Source: Miniimonas arenae (GTDB lineage Bacteria; Actinomycetota; Actinomycetes; Actinomycetales; Beutenbergiaceae). Taken from it: 64,000 nt of DNA. Positions 53,299 through 61,780 of the stretch are shown here, piece after piece. Location: positions 1 through 64,000 of the forward strand of contig NZ_VENP01000012.1 of NCBI RefSeq assembly GCF_006351005.1, given 5' to 3'. Positions within the stretch are counted from its first letter, which is position 1, and each line of letters starts with the position of its first letter. Made by a program: the position numbers and the translations under genes. Under the pieces are notes generated by a model. It saw nothing but the letters and a program-made list of their open reading frames with translations. It made no database searches and was not told where the DNA came from.

Positions 53299-53435
53299 AG
53301 AACGGCCTGTGGCGACGAGAACGGCCCGCTGCGGGCCGTTCTCGTCGCCACAGGCCGTTCTCGCTGCGACGGGACGGTCGGGGTCTTTCCCTGAAGACCG
53401 TTCTCGCCGCCACAGGCCGTTCTCGTTGCGCGTGG
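53299..53435. repeat. Intergenic element: 31-bp perfect inverted arms and 19-bp units
   Basis: A 31-bp perfect inverted repeat (53299-53329 and 53331-53361) separated by a single base. The sequence is built from 19-bp units beginning CCGTTCTCG at 53336, 53355, 53398 and 53417, with the left arm holding the same units reversed. It fills most of the divergent gap between the PHP gene and pepP, so it could affect both promoters. No coding potential. Confidence 0.85.
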
Positions 53436-53458
53436 TGGTGGCCCGTCGGAGTGGGACC

Positions 53459-55099
53459 ATGGAGGGCATGACGCAGGAGCACCCGGGGGCGTCCGCGAGC
53501 CACCACGCGCAGCCCCAGCCCGAGGACTTCACCTCCGACCAGCCGGTCGCCGATCGCGGCAGCAACCGCTCGCACCGACCCAGCTCGGACGCCTTCCGCG
53601 CGTTCATGCGCGAGTCGTGGGCACCGCGCGAGGCGACGTTGCCCGAACGCCACCCCGCGGCCGACCACGCCGCCGACCGACGCGCGCGCCTCGGTGCCGA
53701 GCTCGCCGGCAGCACCCTCGTCGTCCCCGCCGGCCCGCTCAAGGTCCGCTCCAACGACACCGACTACGCGTTCCGCCCGCACGCGGCGTTCGCGCACCTC
53801 ACCGGGCTCGGCACCGACCTCGAGCCCGACGCCGTGCTCGTGCTCCACGCGCTGATCCCCGCCGAGTCAGACGAGTCCGACGAGACGGCAGACGACGCGA
53901 CCGACGCGACGCCCACCGACTCCCACGCCGCGCCCACCCACGAAGCCGTCCTCTACACCCGCCCGATGGCCGGCCGCGACAGCGAGGAGTTCTACGGCGA
54001 CGCCCGCTACGGGGAGTTCTGGGTCGGCCGGCGGTGGACGCTGGACGAGGCCGAGGCGCTCACCGGGCTGCGCGCGGCCCACATCGACGACCTGCGCGAC
54101 GCGCTCGCCAAGGACGCGGGCAACCCCGAGATCACGGTGCGCGTCCTGCGTGGGGCGGACGACGCCGTCGCGAGCCTCGTCGACGTGGTGCTCGCCGAGC
54201 ACGGGCGCTACGAGGAGGACCGCGAGCACGACGACGAGCTCGCGACCGCCGTCTCCGAGCTCCGCCTCGTCAAGGACGAGTGGGAGATCGACGAGCTCCG
54301 CGCGGCCGTGGCCGCCACCGTCGAGGGCTTCGAGAAGGTCGTGGCCGAGCTGCCGCGCGCCGTCGGGCACCACCGCGGCGAGCGCGTCGTGGAGGGGATC
54401 TTCGCGGCGAAGGCGCGCGAGGAGGGCAACGCCGTCGGGTACGACACGATCGCGGCCGGCGGCGACCACGCCACGACCCTGCACTGGATCCGCAACACGG
54501 GCGCGCTGCGCGAGGGCGAGCTGCTGCTGCTGGACGCGGGCGTCGAGGTCGACTCCCTCTACACGGCCGACGTCACGCGCACGATCCCGGTGGACGGCAC
54601 GTTCACCGAGGTGCAGCGGCGGGTCTACGAGGCGGTGCGCGAGGCGGCGGACGCGGCGTTCGCCGTCGTGCGCCCCGGCGCGCACTTCCGCGACGTGCAC
54701 GCCGCGGCCATGCGGGTGCTCGCGCACCGGCTCGAGGAGTGGGGCCTCCTGCCCGTCAGCGCCGAGGAGTCCCTCACGCCCGCGGGTCAGCAGCACCGCC
54801 GGTGGATGCCGCACGGCACGAGCCACCACCTCGGCCTCGACGTGCACGACTGCGCGCAGGCGCGCGCCGAGATGTACCTCGACGCCGTGCTCGAGCCGGG
54901 CATGGTCTTCACGATCGAGCCCGGCCTGTACTTCAAGGCCGACGACCTCGCCGTGCCGCCGGAGTACCGCGGCATCGGCGTGCGCATCGAGGACGACGTC
55001 CTCGTGACGGCGGACGGCTGGGAGAACCTCTCGGCGGCGCTGCCGCGCACGGCGGACGACGTCGAGGCCTGGCTCGCGCGTCTCCTCCCACCCGCGTGA
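53459..55099 (+). CDS. pepP: Xaa-Pro aminopeptidase (aminopeptidase P)
   Basis: A 546-residue M24 metallopeptidase that removes N-terminal residues before proline. An N-terminal creatinase-like domain (NDTDYAFRPHAAFAHLTGLG) includes an acidic insert of about 20 residues near 140-165. The catalytic domain has LLLLDAGVEVDSLYTADVTRTIPV (two metal aspartates), the metal histidine in MPHGTSHHLGLDVHD, and glutamates in FTIEPGLYFK and GIRIED-like GVRIEDDVLV. ATG 53459 has GGAG seven bases upstream; ATG 53468 is the alternative. It overlaps the DUF2079 gene start. Confidence 0.93.
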   Translation: MEGMTQEHPGASASHHAQPQPEDFTSDQPVADRGSNRSHRPSSDAFRAFMRESWAPREATLPERHPAADHAADRRARLGAELAGSTLVVPAGPLKVRSNDTDYAFRPHAAFAHLTGLGTDLEPDAVLVLHALIPAESDESDETADDATDATPTDSHAAPTHEAVLYTRPMAGRDSEEFYGDARYGEFWVGRRWTLDEAEALTGLRAAHIDDLRDALAKDAGNPEITVRVLRGADDAVASLVDVVLAEHGRYEEDREHDDELATAVSELRLVKDEWEIDELRAAVAATVEGFEKVVAELPRAVGHHRGERVVEGIFAAKAREEGNAVGYDTIAAGGDHATTLHWIRNTGALREGELLLLDAGVEVDSLYTADVTRTIPVDGTFTEVQRRVYEAVREAADAAFAVVRPGAHFRDVHAAAMRVLAHRLEEWGLLPVSAEESLTPAGQQHRRWMPHGTSHHLGLDVHDCAQARAEMYLDAVLEPGMVFTIEPGLYFKADDLAVPPEYRGIGVRIEDDVLVTADGWENLSAALPRTADDVEAWLARLLPPA

Positions 55100-56562
55100 G
55101 CCTCGGCGAGGCGCCGGGCGCGGCGTCCCGTGCGGTGACCACGCCCGACGGCGAGCCCGCCGTGGCGACGTCGGCTCGCCGTCGGGCGTGGGTCGCCGGG
55201 GCGGGTGCGGGCGCCGTCGTGACGGGCGTGCTGTGGCTGTTCTCCGCACGGCAGTGGGCCCTGTACCGCGTCCCGAGCTGGGACCTGGGGATCTTCACCC
55301 AGGTGCTGCGCGCCTACTCGGAGCTGCGCTCGCCCGTGGTCACCATCAAGGGCGAGGACTTCATGATCCTCGGCGACCACTTCCACCCCCTGCTCGTGGT
55401 GCTCGCGCCGTTCTACGCGCTGCACCCCTCGGGGTTCACCCTGCTCGCGGCACAGGCGGTGCTGTTCGGCCTCACCGCTGGGATCGTCACGTGGGCCGCC
55501 GTGAAGCACGTGGGGTGGTGGGGCGTCGCGATCGGGCTCGCGTGCGGCCTGAGCCACTTCGTGGTCGAGGCGCACGCCGCCCAGTTCCACGAGGTCGCGC
55601 TGGCGATGCCGCTCCTCGCGATGGCCATGGCGATGCTCGTCGACCGGCGCGGCGTCGCGGCGTGCGCCTGGGCCCTCCCGCTCGTCCTCGTGAAGGAGGA
55701 CCTCGGGCTGACGGTCGCCGCGGTGGGCGTGGTGGTGGCGATCCGCGCGGCGTCCTCGCGCGAGCGCCGGGCGGGTCTCGCGACGGCGGCGTTCGGCGTG
55801 CTCGCGTTCGTGGTCATCACGCAGTGGGTGCTGCCGGCGCTCAACCCCGACGGCGTGTGGGACTACGCCGACGACTCGATCCTCTCGCTCGCGCTGTCCG
55901 ACCCCGGGGCGGCCCTCACCCGCCTGGGCACGGGCTTCGGCGTCAAGGCCGGGACGGTGCTGCTGGCGCTCCTCGTGACCGGCGTCGTGTGCGTGCGCTC
56001 GCCGCTCGCGCTCGTCGCGCTCCCGACGCTGGCGTGGCGGGTGTCCTCCGACGTCGCCTACCACTGGGGCATGCACTTCCACTACGGCGCGGTGCTCGCG
56101 CCGATCCTCTACCTCGCGCTCGTGGACGCGCTGGGGCTGCTCACGCGCGACGGCTCCCGGGGCGTCCGACGGCGCTGGCTCGTGCCGGCCCTCGGCGCCG
56201 GCACGCTCGCGCTCACGCTCCTGCTGCAGCCCCGGTTCGCGCTGTGGACGCTGACGCAGTCCGACACCTGGGCGCCGAACGCGCGCGCTGCCACGCTGCG
56301 CGAGGCCGAAAACCAGGTGGCCGACGGCGAAGCCGTCGACATGGACATCACCCTCATGGCCTACCTCGCGCCGCGCGCCGAGGTGTACTGGATCGGCAAC
56401 ACCAACCCCGTGCCGGACGTCGTGGTCATCGACCGGTCCAGCGGGGTGCTGCACCCCCCGCCGGACGACGTCGCCGCGTATGCCGGGCAGCTGTTCCCCG
56501 GCACGACGTGGGAGACGGTCTGGGACACCTTCCCGGTCGGGGTCGCCCGGCCGGTCGGATAG
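55096..56562 (+). CDS. DUF2079 family membrane protein
   Basis: A membrane protein of 488 residues with about ten hydrophobic segments. Its start resembles glycosyltransferase-like DUF2079 proteins (LYRVPSWDLGIFTQVLRAYSEL, ILGDHFHPLLVVLAPFYALHPS). GTG 55096 overlaps the pepP stop (GTGA); in-frame GTG codons at 55135 and 55162 are alternatives. A 16-bp perfect inverted repeat of the dispersed motif (55142-55157, 55173-55188) sits in the N-terminal codons, so it may be part of the pepP 3' end if the latest start is used. The function of DUF2079 is unknown. Confidence 0.85.
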   Translation: MSLGEAPGAASRAVTTPDGEPAVATSARRRAWVAGAGAGAVVTGVLWLFSARQWALYRVPSWDLGIFTQVLRAYSELRSPVVTIKGEDFMILGDHFHPLLVVLAPFYALHPSGFTLLAAQAVLFGLTAGIVTWAAVKHVGWWGVAIGLACGLSHFVVEAHAAQFHEVALAMPLLAMAMAMLVDRRGVAACAWALPLVLVKEDLGLTVAAVGVVVAIRAASSRERRAGLATAAFGVLAFVVITQWVLPALNPDGVWDYADDSILSLALSDPGAALTRLGTGFGVKAGTVLLALLVTGVVCVRSPLALVALPTLAWRVSSDVAYHWGMHFHYGAVLAPILYLALVDALGLLTRDGSRGVRRRWLVPALGAGTLALTLLLQPRFALWTLTQSDTWAPNARAATLREAENQVADGEAVDMDITLMAYLAPRAEVYWIGNTNPVPDVVVIDRSSGVLHPPPDDVAAYAGQLFPGTTWETVWDTFPVGVARPVG

Positions 56563-56563
56563 G

Positions 56564-57361
56564 TCAGCGCTCGGGGCGCGGCTCGGGCTGGTCCGAGGTC
56601 TGCTCCGGCGTCTGCCCGGGCGCCTGCTGAGGCAAGCTCTCTGTCGGCGCCGCGTCCTCGATGCGCTGGCCGTAGCGCGGCGGCTCGGTCGCGGCCGCGG
56701 GCGGCACGACGGGCGCGCTCGGCGCGGCCGGACCGGTCGGCGCCGACGGGGCGCCCATCGACCCGAACTCGGGCTGGGACACCTGCGTCGGCCGCTGCGC
56801 GGCGGGCGGGTAGGCGGTCGCCCCGACAGGACCGGTGGGCCCGACCGGCGCGACCACGGCGGGCCGGGCGCCGTCCGACGTCGAGATGCCTGCCTGGCGC
56901 AGCCGGTTGCGGGCGTCCCCGGCGAGGTCGGGCAGGCACAGCACCGCGTACCGGCCGGCCACCACCTGTGACGAGGACGCGAAGTCCCGCCGCCCGCCGG
57001 TGAACGCGTACGACACCACGCCGAGCAGCATCCCGAACGCGCCGCCGATGAGGACGCAGGTGAGGATCGTGCCGAGGAGGTTGCTGCCGCCGAAGAGGCT
57101 GAACATTAGTCCCACGAAGAGGCCGAACCAGAGGCCGGACGCGGCCCCGGCGAGCGCGACGCGCGAGTACGTGAGGCGTCCGGTCACGCGCTCGACCATC
57201 TGCAGGTCGGACCCGACGATCGTGACGGCCTGGACCGTGAACGCACCGTCGGCAAGCACGTCCACCGCCTTCTGGGCCTCGAGGTAGGTGGCGAACGAGG
57301 CGATCTCGACACCCTGCGGCGGGGTCGGGACGCGCAGGGCACGGGAGTCGTTCATCGTCAT
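56564..57361 (-). CDS. General stress protein-like membrane protein (DUF1269-type)
   Basis: A 265-residue protein. The N-terminal half has the stress-protein pattern VEIASFATYLEAQKAVDVLADGAF, then glycine-rich hydrophobic segments (SGLWFGLFVGLMFSLFGGSN and GTILTCVLIGGAFGMLLGV). A soluble part GRYAVLCLPDLAGDARNRL follows. The last 100 residues are a Pro/Ala/Gln-rich disordered tail. ATG 57361 is seven bases after GACAAT (leaderless). It converges on the DUF2079 gene with one base between stops. Function is unknown. Confidence 0.82.
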   Translation of the reverse strand: MTMNDSRALRVPTPPQGVEIASFATYLEAQKAVDVLADGAFTVQAVTIVGSDLQMVERVTGRLTYSRVALAGAASGLWFGLFVGLMFSLFGGSNLLGTILTCVLIGGAFGMLLGVVSYAFTGGRRDFASSSQVVAGRYAVLCLPDLAGDARNRLRQAGISTSDGARPAVVAPVGPTGPVGATAYPPAAQRPTQVSQPEFGSMGAPSAPTGPAAPSAPVVPPAAATEPPRYGQRIEDAAPTESLPQQAPGQTPEQTSDQPEPRPER

Positions 57362-57467
57362 GGCGCCCATTGTCCCCCGAAACACCGCCGCACGGCGGAT
57401 CCACAGCCGATCCCGGCCGTTCGGGAGTGCCCGAGTAGGATCGCAGGGTCGACGAGAGGGGCTTGCG

Positions 57468-57671
57468 ATGGCCACCACGGACACGAGAACGACGCGGCAC
57501 ACCGAGGCCGAGGCTGCCGACCGGCTGGCGTTCGCGGACGCCGCGCTGGGCGCCGCGGGCCACGAGGTCACCGACCCGGTGCTGAGAGAGCTGCTGGCGC
57601 AGCAGGCGAGCGGTGAGATCACCGGCGACGAGGCTCGCGAGCGAAGCCGTCGGCACATTCTCGGCCGCTGA
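57468..57671 (+). CDS. VbhA-like antitoxin domain protein
   Basis: A 67-residue protein whose C-terminal half (ADRLAFADAALGAAGHEVTDPVLRELLAQQASGEITGDEARERSRRHILGR) fits the VbhA antitoxin fold, which blocks Fic-domain AMP-transferases. GAGAGGGG lies before the ATG at 57468. No Fic toxin gene follows: the next gene is the MgtE-N/CBS protein. Such solitary copies are often annotated in actinobacteria, and their partner is unknown. Confidence 0.65.
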   Translation: MATTDTRTTRHTEAEAADRLAFADAALGAAGHEVTDPVLRELLAQQASGEITGDEARERSRRHILGR

Positions 57672-57797
57672 CCTCGTCGGTCGATGGCGCGCCGGAAGCC
57701 GCTCCACCGCACCTGGGACGACCGGGGATCACCCCGGCGCCGTCGACCGCGTGACGCACGGGCCTGCCGGGCGCGCACCGGCACCTAGGCTGGCCCC

Positions 57798-59084
57798 GTG
57801 AGCACTCCCTCCCGCGTCTTCGCGGCCCGCCTGGCGGGCACGGCGGTCTTCGACCCCAACCGCGACCGGGTGGGCAAGGTCCATGACGTCGTCGTGGTGG
57901 AGCGCACCAACGGTGCGCTGCGGGCGGTCGGGCTCGTCGTCGAGGTCGCCGGCCGGCGCCGGGTGTTCGTCCCGCTCTCCCGGGTCACGTCGATGGACCC
58001 CGGCGCGGTCATCACCACCGGCCTGCTCAACATGCGCCGCTTCGAGCAGCGCGGGAACGAGCGCCAAGTCGTCGCGGAGCTGCTCGACCGCACCATCACG
58101 CTCGCCGAGAAGGACGGCGGCGGGCAGGCGCGCCTGGAAGACATCGGTTTCGAGCTGCGCCGCGGTCGCGACTGGGACGCAACGAAGCTGTTCGTGCGCC
58201 GCACCGCCTCGCGCGGGCTGTTCCGCCGGGGCGAGACGCTCGTCGTCGAGGCCGACTCGGTGCTCGGCCTGCAGGGCACGCAGGAGAACCAGGGCGCGGC
58301 GTCGCTCATCGCGACGCTCGACGGCCTCAAGGCCGCCGACGTAGCCGAGGTGCTGCACGACCTCCCTGGCACGCGCCGGGTCGAGGTCGCCTCCGAGCTC
58401 GACGACGAACGCCTCGCGGACGTGCTCGAGGAGCTCTCCGAGGAGGACTCGGTGGAGATCCTCACCGCGCTGGAGTCCGACCGCGCGGCGCGCGTGCTCG
58501 ACGCCATGCAGCCCGACGACGCCGCCGACCTCGTGGGCGAGCTGCCCGAGGACACCGCGCGCGAGCTGCTGGAGCTCATGGAGCCCGAGGAGGCCGACGA
58601 CGTGCGCCGGCTGCTCGCCTACGGCGAGCACACCGCGGGTGGCCTCATGACGACCGAGCCCGTCATCCTCGGCCCGGAGGCGACGATCGCCTCCGCGCTC
58701 GCGCACGTGCGCCGTCGGGACCTCGCACCCGCGCTCGCGACGCTCGTCTTCGTCGCGCGGCCGCCGCTCGAGACGCCCACGGGGCGGTTCCTCGGCGTCG
58801 TGCACCTCCAAGCGATGCTGCGCGAACCGCCGCACGACGCCGTCGGGACGCTGCTGGACTCCGACGTCGAGTGGGTGCTGCCCACCGATCCGCTCGGCAA
58901 GGTGACCCGCCTCATGGCGACGTACAACATGACGGCACTGCCCGTGCTCGACGGCGAGCGCCGCCTGCTCGGCGCCGTGTCGGCGGACGACGTGCTCGAC
59001 CGCCTGCTGCCGGACGACTGGCGCGACGCGGACGACGAGGTGACCGACGCGTCGCTGACCCCGGGGGTCACCCGTGGCCGGTGA
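57798..59084 (+). CDS. PRC-barrel, MgtE-N and CBS domain protein
   Basis: A 428-residue soluble protein resembling the cytosolic part of the magnesium channel MgtE but with no membrane segment. A PRC-barrel-like N-terminus (DPNRDRVGKVHDVVVVERTNG) and a second one at about 95-165 precede MgtE-N repeats (LDGLKAADVAEVLHDLPG to LMEPEEADDVRRLLAY). Two CBS domains follow (TAGGLMTTEPVILG; LMATYNMTALPVLDGERRLLGAVS). GTG 57798 is six bases after TAGGCT (leaderless). It overlaps the DUF1003 gene by 11 bases, a common pair. It probably senses magnesium or nucleotides, but this is unproven. Confidence 0.88.
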   Translation: MSTPSRVFAARLAGTAVFDPNRDRVGKVHDVVVVERTNGALRAVGLVVEVAGRRRVFVPLSRVTSMDPGAVITTGLLNMRRFEQRGNERQVVAELLDRTITLAEKDGGGQARLEDIGFELRRGRDWDATKLFVRRTASRGLFRRGETLVVEADSVLGLQGTQENQGAASLIATLDGLKAADVAEVLHDLPGTRRVEVASELDDERLADVLEELSEEDSVEILTALESDRAARVLDAMQPDDAADLVGELPEDTARELLELMEPEEADDVRRLLAYGEHTAGGLMTTEPVILGPEATIASALAHVRRRDLAPALATLVFVARPPLETPTGRFLGVVHLQAMLREPPHDAVGTLLDSDVEWVLPTDPLGKVTRLMATYNMTALPVLDGERRLLGAVSADDVLDRLLPDDWRDADDEVTDASLTPGVTRGR

Positions 59085-59775
59085 GCGCGAACGCCTCGAC
59101 ACCCCGCTGGACCGGCGCGGCTCGATCCTGCGCTCGTTCCGGTCCTCCGACGGGGACTCGATGGGCCGGGTGTCGGAGAGCATCGCGCGCTTCCTCGGCA
59201 CGCCGAGCTTCATCATCTGGCTCACGATGTTCTGCATCGTGTGGATCCTGTGGAACACCCTCGGTCCCGAGCTCATGCGGTTCGACTCCGCCTCCAACGG
59301 CTTCACCGCGCTCACGCTCATGCTCTCGCTGCAGGCGTCCTACGCGGCACCGCTGATCCTGCTCGCGCAGAACCGCCAGACCGACCGCGACCGCGTGGCC
59401 GCCGAGCAGGACCGCCAGCGCACCGAGCGCAACCTCGCCGACACCGAGTTCCTCGCCCGCGAGATGGCCGCGCTGCGCCTCGCGCTGCAGGACGTCGCGA
59501 CCCGCGACTACCTGCGCGGCGAGCTGCGCGACCTGCTGGAGGAGGTGCGCGAGGAGATCCGCACCGAGGTGCGGGAGGAGATCCGCACCGAGGTGCGCGC
59601 GGACATCCGGGCGGCGCTGCGCGGCGAGGAGCCGGCGGAGCCCGAGGCGCCGCGCGAGCCCGACCCTCGGCGCAAGAAGAAGCGCAAGCCGCGCCCGACG
59701 GCGGCGCCGGTCGTGGCGCCCGTCGAGCCGGCGACCGACGCCGCCGACGCACCCGCGCCCGACCCCGCGCCCTGA
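59074..59775 (+). CDS. DUF1003 family membrane protein
   Basis: A 233-residue protein with two transmembrane helices (FIIWLTMFCIVWILWNTL and FTALTLMLSLQASYAAPLILL), the DUF1003 signature, followed by a coiled, highly charged helix (QNRQTDRDRVAAEQDRQRTE, then repeated EVREEIRTEVREEIR) and a basic/Pro-Ala tail. GTG 59074 lies within the end of the preceding gene, so the two are coupled. Function unknown. Confidence 0.88.
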   Translation: MAGERERLDTPLDRRGSILRSFRSSDGDSMGRVSESIARFLGTPSFIIWLTMFCIVWILWNTLGPELMRFDSASNGFTALTLMLSLQASYAAPLILLAQNRQTDRDRVAAEQDRQRTERNLADTEFLAREMAALRLALQDVATRDYLRGELRDLLEEVREEIRTEVREEIRTEVRADIRAALRGEEPAEPEAPREPDPRRKKKRKPRPTAAPVVAPVEPATDAADAPAPDPAP

Positions 59776-59866
59776 GCCACCCCACCCCACCGGTCTCCAC
59801 CGGTCTCCACCGGTGTCCACCGATCGGTGGCTGCCCCCGCCGACACGGGGCGAGCACGCTGGGCCC

Positions 59867-60772
59867 ATGACCAGCACACCACGCCACCCGAGCCCGACAC
59901 CGCCCGCCGTCGTCGTCGCCGGGCTGCACAAGCACTACGGCGCCTTCCGCGCCGTCGACGGCCTCGACTTCACCGTGGCCGCCGGTGAGACGTTCGCCCT
60001 GCTCGGCCCGAACGGTGCGGGCAAGTCCACCACCGTGGAGATCCTCGAGGGCTTCCGCCGCCGCACGTCGGGCACCGTCTCGGTCCTCGGCGAGGACCCC
60101 GGTCAGGCCGGCCGGGGCTGGCGCGCCGACCTCGGCATGGTGCTGCAGGAGCTGCCGGAGGGTGAGGTCTACGGCTCCTACACCGTGCGCGAGCAGCTCG
60201 CCCAGCAGGCGCGCTACTACCCGAACGCACGCGACGTCGACGAGGTGATCTCCGCCGTCGGGCTCACCGCCAAGGCGGGCACGCGCATCCGCACGCTCTC
60301 GGGCGGGCAGCGCCGCCGCGTGGACGTCGCGCTCGGGATCATCGGCCGCCCGCGCCTGCTGTTCCTCGACGAGCCGACCACCGGCTTCGACCCCGAGGCG
60401 CGCCGGGAGTTCTGGGACCTCATCCGGTCGCTGTCCTCCGACGGCACCACCATCCTGCTCACCACCCACTACCTCGACGAGGCGGCCGTGCTGGCCGACC
60501 GCGTCGGCGTCATCATCGGCGGGAAGATGCGGGCGCTTGGCCGCGTCGACGAGATCGGCGGCGAGGCCGCCCGTGTGCCCGTCGTCAGCTGGCGCGGGGA
60601 CGACGGCGAGCACCGCTCCCAGCGCACCGAGACTCCCGCGGCGCTCGTCGCCGAGCTGCGGACGCGGCTCGGCGAGCCGCGCGACCTCGAGATCCGCCGG
60701 CCGACGCTCGAGGAGCTCTACCTCGACCTCGTCCGCGAGCACACCACCGCCACGAAGGAGCAGGCAGCATGA
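59867..60772 (+). CDS. ABC-2 type exporter, ATP-binding subunit
   Basis: A 301-residue ATPase. Walker A LLGPNGAGKSTTVEIL, Q-loop LGMVLQELPEG, signature LSGGQRRRVDVALG, Walker B RLLFLDEPTTGFDPEARR, and H-loop LLTTHYLDEAA are all intact. The C-terminal extension (EIRRPTLEELYLDLVREHT) is typical of drug- or lipid-exporter subunits. ATG 59867 is six bases after CACGCT (leaderless). ATGA overlap with the permease gene. Confidence 0.93.
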   Translation: MTSTPRHPSPTPPAVVVAGLHKHYGAFRAVDGLDFTVAAGETFALLGPNGAGKSTTVEILEGFRRRTSGTVSVLGEDPGQAGRGWRADLGMVLQELPEGEVYGSYTVREQLAQQARYYPNARDVDEVISAVGLTAKAGTRIRTLSGGQRRRVDVALGIIGRPRLLFLDEPTTGFDPEARREFWDLIRSLSSDGTTILLTTHYLDEAAVLADRVGVIIGGKMRALGRVDEIGGEAARVPVVSWRGDDGEHRSQRTETPAALVAELRTRLGEPRDLEIRRPTLEELYLDLVREHTTATKEQAA

Positions 60773-61689
60773 GCGCGAGCACCGGCACCACGACTAGCAC
60801 CAACACCGGCACGGCACCCTCGCGCGGACGCACCGCGCACCCGGGCGGGCGTCCCGGCTCCCTCGCCACCGCGATCCGCCTGGCGCCGAGCCGCATCGGC
60901 TACGAGGTGCGCGGCTACTTCCGCCAGGGCGACACCGTCTTCTTCACGTTCCTCTTCCCGGTGCTCATGCTCGCGCTGTTCTCCTCGATCTTCTCCGGCG
61001 ACCTCTCCCCCGCCGGCCTGACGGGCGACCCCGCGAACGGCACCGACACGGTCTCGATGTCCACGTACTACCTCGCGGGCATGGTCGCGGCCGGGCTGCT
61101 GCTGTCCGGGGTGCAGAACCTCGCGATCGACATCGCGCAGGAGAAGTACAACGGCCGCCTCAAGCGGCTCGGCGGCACCCCGATGAGCCCGGTCACCTAC
61201 TTCCTCGGCAAGCTCGGCCAGGTCTTCGTGACCGGTGTGCTCCAGGCGGCGCTGACGATCTCGGTCGGCGTGCTCGCGTTCGGCGCGAGCCTGCCCACCG
61301 ACGCCGGCAGCTGGCTCACGTTCGCGTGGGTGTTCGTGCTCGGGCTGACCGGCAGTGCGCTGCTCGGCGTCGCGCTCTCGTCCGTGCCCCGCTCTGGGCG
61401 CTCCGCGGGCGCCGTGGTGATCCCCGTGGTCCTCGCGCTGCAGTTCATCTCGGGCGTCTACGTGGCCTCGTTCCAGCTGCCCGAGTCGGTTCAGCACCTC
61501 GCGAACCTGTTCCCGCTGGCGTGGCTGGCCCGCGGGATGCGCTCGGTCTTCCTGCCGGACGACTTCGCCTCCCTCGAGCTCGGCGACTCGTGGAACCTCG
61601 GCCAGGGCGCGCTCGTGCTCGCGGCGTGGCTGATCGTCGGGTTCGTCGCCTCGCGCCTGACGTTCCGGTGGAACCGACGCGACGCGTGA
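60769..61689 (+). CDS. ABC-2 type exporter, permease subunit
   Basis: A 306-residue membrane protein with six predicted helices. The ABC-2 pattern is seen in ATAIRLAPSRIGYEVRGYFRQ, FLFPVLMLALFSSIFSG and YNGRLKRLGGTPMSPVTYFLGKLG, ending PVEFLPR-like FPLAWLARGMRSVFLPDDF. It forms an exporter with the preceding ATPase. A histidine kinase follows after 91 bp, a layout common for stress- or antibiotic-responsive exporters. The substrate is unknown. Confidence 0.9.
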   Translation: MSASTGTTTSTNTGTAPSRGRTAHPGGRPGSLATAIRLAPSRIGYEVRGYFRQGDTVFFTFLFPVLMLALFSSIFSGDLSPAGLTGDPANGTDTVSMSTYYLAGMVAAGLLLSGVQNLAIDIAQEKYNGRLKRLGGTPMSPVTYFLGKLGQVFVTGVLQAALTISVGVLAFGASLPTDAGSWLTFAWVFVLGLTGSALLGVALSSVPRSGRSAGAVVIPVVLALQFISGVYVASFQLPESVQHLANLFPLAWLARGMRSVFLPDDFASLELGDSWNLGQGALVLAAWLIVGFVASRLTFRWNRRDA

Positions 61690-61780
61690 GGCGATGATCC
61701 CCCGCTCGCGGCGCCCGGCGCCGGCGGCAGAGTCGGGAACGACACTGCCGTCGGCGACCGTCGCGCCGCACAATGGGCCC

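Noticed and set aside
59776..59830. CCACCGGTSTC-like tandem repeats after the DUF1003 gene
   Set aside because: Only three or four short imperfect copies; not distinctive enough in such GC-rich DNA to call an element.
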